Source of the DNA: Charina bottae | Taxonomy: Eukaryota > Chordata > Lepidosauria > Squamata > Charinaidae | DNA: 64,000 nt | NCBI GenBank assembly: GCA_023362775.1 | Contig: JALMGJ010000004.1 | Span: forward strand, 80,094,798 to 80,158,797 | Reading direction: 5' to 3' | Part shown: piece by piece, positions 60,471 through 64,000 of the stretch | Layout of the letters: every line of letters begins with the position of its first letter | Position numbering within the stretch: the first letter of the stretch is position 1 | The notes under the pieces: generated by a model | Told to the model about the DNA's origin: nothing | What the model saw: the letters and a program-made list of their open reading frames with translations, nothing else | Database searches by the model: none | Translations under genes and position numbers: made by a program

Positions 60471-61034
60471 AACCTTCTTCCAAATATTCTTAACTAGAAA
60501 TCTTTAATTATTGAACAAGGCTACCACATGTAGAACCAGGTACCCATACTGCCACAGACATAGCAACATTGAGCTGACAGAACAAGATTAATTTGGTTCC
60601 ATATTTAATTTGTGCAGCAATCTTCCCAGCCCCCAAATAAAACTCAAAATTTTATTGGGATTAGAGTTGGCCAAGAAGAAAAGGTACCATATTAATAATT
60701 AAATTTTAATGTATATATCAAGTAAAACAATGATAGAAACTTACTTTTTGAATGGCTTGTTTCCAGATATCTCTGTATAATACTTGGTTTCATATGACAG
60801 TGAACAATGTTTTCTGAAAAATATCACTGAGTCCATTCTCCAGTAACAGAATTGGAAAATCATCTGGCATGTACATTTTATCATACTTTACTGACTTAAA
60901 TTTATTTGAATCAGCACTATCCACAGATTGTCATATTTAGCTTTTCTGTTAACATCCAACAAAAAGGTTTCCATTTAGTAAGCTAAGAAGCTTCTTTGTA
61001 GAAGTGGATGATTCCAGGTGCCTCAAAGGAGGCA

Positions 61035-61750
61035 GTTGTCCTTCTCCTCCTTAAGAGACCATACTATACTCAACAGATTTTGACAATTTTTGTCCAGTTT
61101 CCAACCTTTACTTTTTAGGGAAGTTGTTGAGAAGATGGTTGGCTTACAACTCCAGAAGGCCCTGGAAGAAATAGATTATCTGGACCTTTTTCAGTCAGGA
61201 TTCAAGCCTGATTATAGGACTGAGACAGCACTGATCATGCTTGTCAATGACCACTGGCAGGCTTGGGATGGGGAATGCAGCCACTCTGGCCCTCCTTCAT
61301 CTCACCTGTTTTCTGTACCATCAATCATGGTATCTTTCTGGGCTAGCTGAGGGTGTTGGGAGTGGAGGGCACCATGTTACAGTGGTGTTCCTTTCTCCAT
61401 GGCCTGTTCCACTCAGTGTTGCTAGAGGGGAGTGGTTGAGCCTGAGGCTCCTGCTTTGTGGTTTGCCTCAGGTCTCTACCCTTTTCCCACTTCTACTTAA
61501 CATCTGCATGAAACCACTGAGCTAGGTCATCCATTGGCATGGGGTGATGATACCCAGTTCTACATCTCCTCAGTGGGCCAACTAAGTGATGCTGCCAAGG
61601 TCTTTTCCCAGTGCCTAGAGGCTGTGAGGGTCTGGATGGGAGAGAACAAGCTTTGGCTCAACCCTAGCAAGTTGCTCTGGGTTTTAAGGCCCTCCAGCTC
61701 TAGGAATTTTCTATTCTTAACACTGCATGAGGGTGCACTTTTTTGGAGTG
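61035..61750 (+). pseudogene. CR1-type LINE RT fragment interrupted by copia copy 2
   Basis: Broken plus-strand frames: VVEKMVGLQLQKALEEIDYL, DLFQSGFKPDYRTETALIML, LLCGLPQVSTLFPLLLNICM, WGDDTQFYISS, VFSQCLEAVRVWMGENKLWL. The catalytic region reads WGDD, and frameshifts lie near 61350 and 61525. It stops at the copia LTR at 61751. Confidence 0.85.
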
Positions 61751-62105
61751 TGTGTTTTCTTGCACACACAGAGTATCAGAAAGTGATTAGCACTAGAGAC
61801 CAATGAATGACACCAGTCATTGTAGTAACTTAATTGCAGTTGTATTAGTTACTCATATAAACAGATACTATTTACAGTTTTCTTCCAGATCCCTGGAAAT
61901 GTTACTAAATCACATACCAAGCAGTAAGCAGCAAGGAGTGAGCAGTAAGCAGGGCAGGGCAGGGCAGGGCAGGGCAGGCAGGCAGCTTCTTTTATACTCT
62001 TCAGCCTGGATCACGTGCTGCCTGACCTTTTCAAGTTTGCAGGTGTTTACCTAATAAGGTTATATTGCTGTGACTTACTCCTCAAAAATAATACATACAC
62101 CAACA
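61751..62105 (-). mobile_element. copia copy 2, 3' LTR
   Basis: A 355-bp unit reading TGTGTTTTC ... ACACCAACA on the plus strand (TG...CA). On the element's own strand it is preceded by a purine-rich tract (AAGAGGAG), as expected for the polypurine primer site. It includes a (CAGGG)n expansion at about 61945-61975 that copy 1 lacks. The left two thirds align with 1872-2145. Confidence 0.8.
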
Positions 62106-64000
62106 CTCCTCTTATTACGCTAGAGGTGTAAGTCACAACCCATTTTTTTCAGTTAACTCCTTGTGTTTTACTGCAGCAAGGGGCTTTTTTTAGAAAATCA
62201 GCAATCATGTCTTTTGAGTCACAATACTTTAACATGATTTCACCTTTGGCTATGAAATCCTTGACATGATAGGATCGTATGTCAATATGCTTAGTTCTGT
62301 TCCTACAACCCTCAGACTGAGCCATATGAATACAAGCTTGATTATCTTCAAAAACAATTACAGGTTGGAACAATTCCATGCCTATATCTTTTAATAACTG
62401 TTTAAACCATATAATCTCGTTACAGATTTGTGCCAAGCTATAAAATTCTGCTTCTGCTGTAGAAAGAGCAACATTTGTCTGTTTCTTAGAATGCCAGGCA
62501 ATTGTTGAGCCAGCATAGTGTATTATAGCTTCAATGCTGTATTATAGCATTTTGCAATCTCAGGTGGCATATCATTTATTTGCTGTAAACACTCTGGTTC
62601 AGAGTAAACGTGGAAAACTTTAACCATATCCACCTCAAAACATTGAGGAGGAATTATTCCACTGTGTCCTGCGAGGTAGGACAGGGCTAACAGGGTTAAT
62701 ATTCTGTCTTCCCTCACTTTCCTGAGTAGCATCTGTCTCATCAGACAGATTTTCAGCTTGCTCCTCTTGTTTAATGAACTCATTTAGTGAAAAATCTTGC
62801 GAAATGTTCTCAGCAAGTTCTTGCCTTTGCCCTGGTTTCAAATCAACTTGCGAACTGGAATTTATTTTTCCCCAATTTGTTCTGCAAATGAAGCACTCTT
62901 GCTTATAATTAATTTATCACCTAATATGAACCTGTAGCTTCTTTCGCTTTGTTCATACCCAACAAAAATTGCTTTCTTTATTCTGGAACCTCCTTTTTTC
63001 CTTTGTTGTTTTGGTATGTGAACCCTTGCTGCACTGCCAAAAACTGTGAGATGGTTCACTTTTGGTTTCACACCATAAAACAAATGAAATGGAGTGTCCT
63101 CAGTCACACAATTAAACAGTATGTTCTGAACATAATAAACAGTTGATACTGCTTCACCCCAAATCTTAAAAGGTAATTTTGCGTCTTTAAGCAAGCACAT
63201 CATAGCTTCTTGAAGTGTTCTACCTTTCCTTCCAGCAACACCATTTTGCCGTGGAGTGTAAGGGTTAGGTAGAATTTGTTCTATCCCCTTCTCTGTTAGG
63301 AATTTTCTCAAAGCATTAGAAAGAAATTCCCCTCCTCAATCACATTGTAGGGCAGACACAGGTTTTGGAAATTTTCTATTTGCCCATCTTACAAAACTTT
63401 TAAATTTATCAAATCCCTCATCTTTATGTTTCAGCAGATAGATAAATTTATATCTTGAAAAATCATCAATTATGGTCATTATAAATCTTGCTTGTCCCAA
63501 ACTTGGAGCAAAAGGGCCAATAATGACACAATGAACCATTTCAAGAGGTCTAGTTGTAACTCTGTCTCTGTGCTTACTGACAGGAACCTTCTGTGTTTTG
63601 CATTCCTTGGAAACTACACAGTATAGATATTTATCACAAGTTTCAACTTCAGGTCAGCACATAGCTTTGGCATTTGTGCTATGTATCTGAGATTTGCATG
63701 ACCAAATCTCCTATGCATCAAGTGTATGCACTGATCATGAATTGGAATGTTGCCAATTATAGCTTTTGCAGCTTGGCTCTTAGCATTCTGTACTATGTAC
63801 AATGAATCTCTTTGTACACCATGTGCACACAACTTACCATTTTTACGTATCTCACAACCATCTTCCTTAAATGTTATGACATATCCAGCTGCTACCTATT
63901 GGGATACAGATAAAAGGTTAGTCTGCAATTTAGGAACAAACATCACATTTTTAACAGTTTCTCCCAAAAAATATAGATACATGTCACCTTGACCCATGAT
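62106..64000 (-). pseudogene. copia copy 2, pol remnant
   Basis: Runs off the right edge. Minus-strand order from the right: end of the protease-linker region (FVPKLQTNLLSVS); GAG-pre-integrase (HRRFGHANLRYIAQMPKLC, about 63740-63640); integrase core (IIGPFAPSLGQARFIMTIID, then LQCD-stop-GGEF); integrase C-terminal and linker (62862-63311); an abrupt end of the RT region at about 62530; then RNase H (ALSTAEAEFYSLAQICNEII, FEDNQACIHMAQ, KHIDIRSYHVKD). The whole RT palm is deleted. The first catalytic Asp of integrase reads Val (VHCVIIGPF), the catalytic Glu reads Gly (NGVAGRK, codon 63231-63233), and a stop lies in the second catalytic block, so it is inactive. Confidence 0.88.

Overview
The window is vertebrate nuclear DNA, almost certainly from a squamate reptile (lizard or snake). 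The evidence is a Sauria-type tRNA SINE with its typical 3' terminus, a nearly full-length BovB LINE, CR1/L2/L1/RTE LINE pieces, Ty1/copia and gypsy remnants, hAT and Tc1/mariner elements, and a spliced gene with vertebrate exon-intron structure. A pentanucleotide (ATTCT)n tract on an L2/CR1-type LINE tail would fit a snake, but I cannot settle the species.

The only host gene I can support is the 5' part of ROBO2 (roundabout guidance receptor 2), on the plus strand. A GC/CpG-rich promoter and leader lies at about 9.7-10.86 kb. Coding exon 1 (10857-10911) encodes the signal peptide. Intron 1 is about 48 kb (10912-58896). Exon 2 (58897-59223) encodes the first Ig domain. Intron 2 runs off the right edge. 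Both exons end in phase 1 with GTAAGT donors. The sequence left of 9.6 kb is either intergenic or an intron of a longer, distal-promoter ROBO2 transcript.

The rest is mostly transposon-derived. From 1 to 9 kb there is a CORE-SINE, an L2-like LINE split by a damaged copia element, a BovB tail, an RTE fragment with a ~41-nt tandem array, and a tRNA-derived SINE. Intron 1 holds a Tc1-like element (14.8-16.3 kb), an L1 ORF2 remnant (17.7-20.5 kb), a gypsy gag/pol remnant (21-23 kb), three hAT-type non-autonomous elements with 8-bp target duplications, and a nested stack at 31.2-35.3 kb. In that stack a BovB copy splits the target duplication of a short Penelope-like insert, and the BovB copy itself carries a SINE and a solo LTR. 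Two CR1 3' ends lie tail-to-tail at 37.4-39.6 kb, and several TIR-bearing TA-flanked MITEs follow. A Sauria SINE carrying its own solo LTR lies at 53.1-53.7 kb. Intron 2 holds CR1 fragments and a second copia copy that runs off the right end.

No intact autonomous transposon is present. The two copia copies are broken in different places, and the LINE reverse-transcriptase frames are interrupted or have altered catalytic residues. The most unusual DNA-level signals are a 147-bp perfect palindrome inside the first copia reverse transcriptase, a 21-bp-arm perfect hairpin at 57.9 kb, and a SINE whose body carries YY1-, ETS- and ZNF143-like promoter motifs. I saw no novel multi-gene system.
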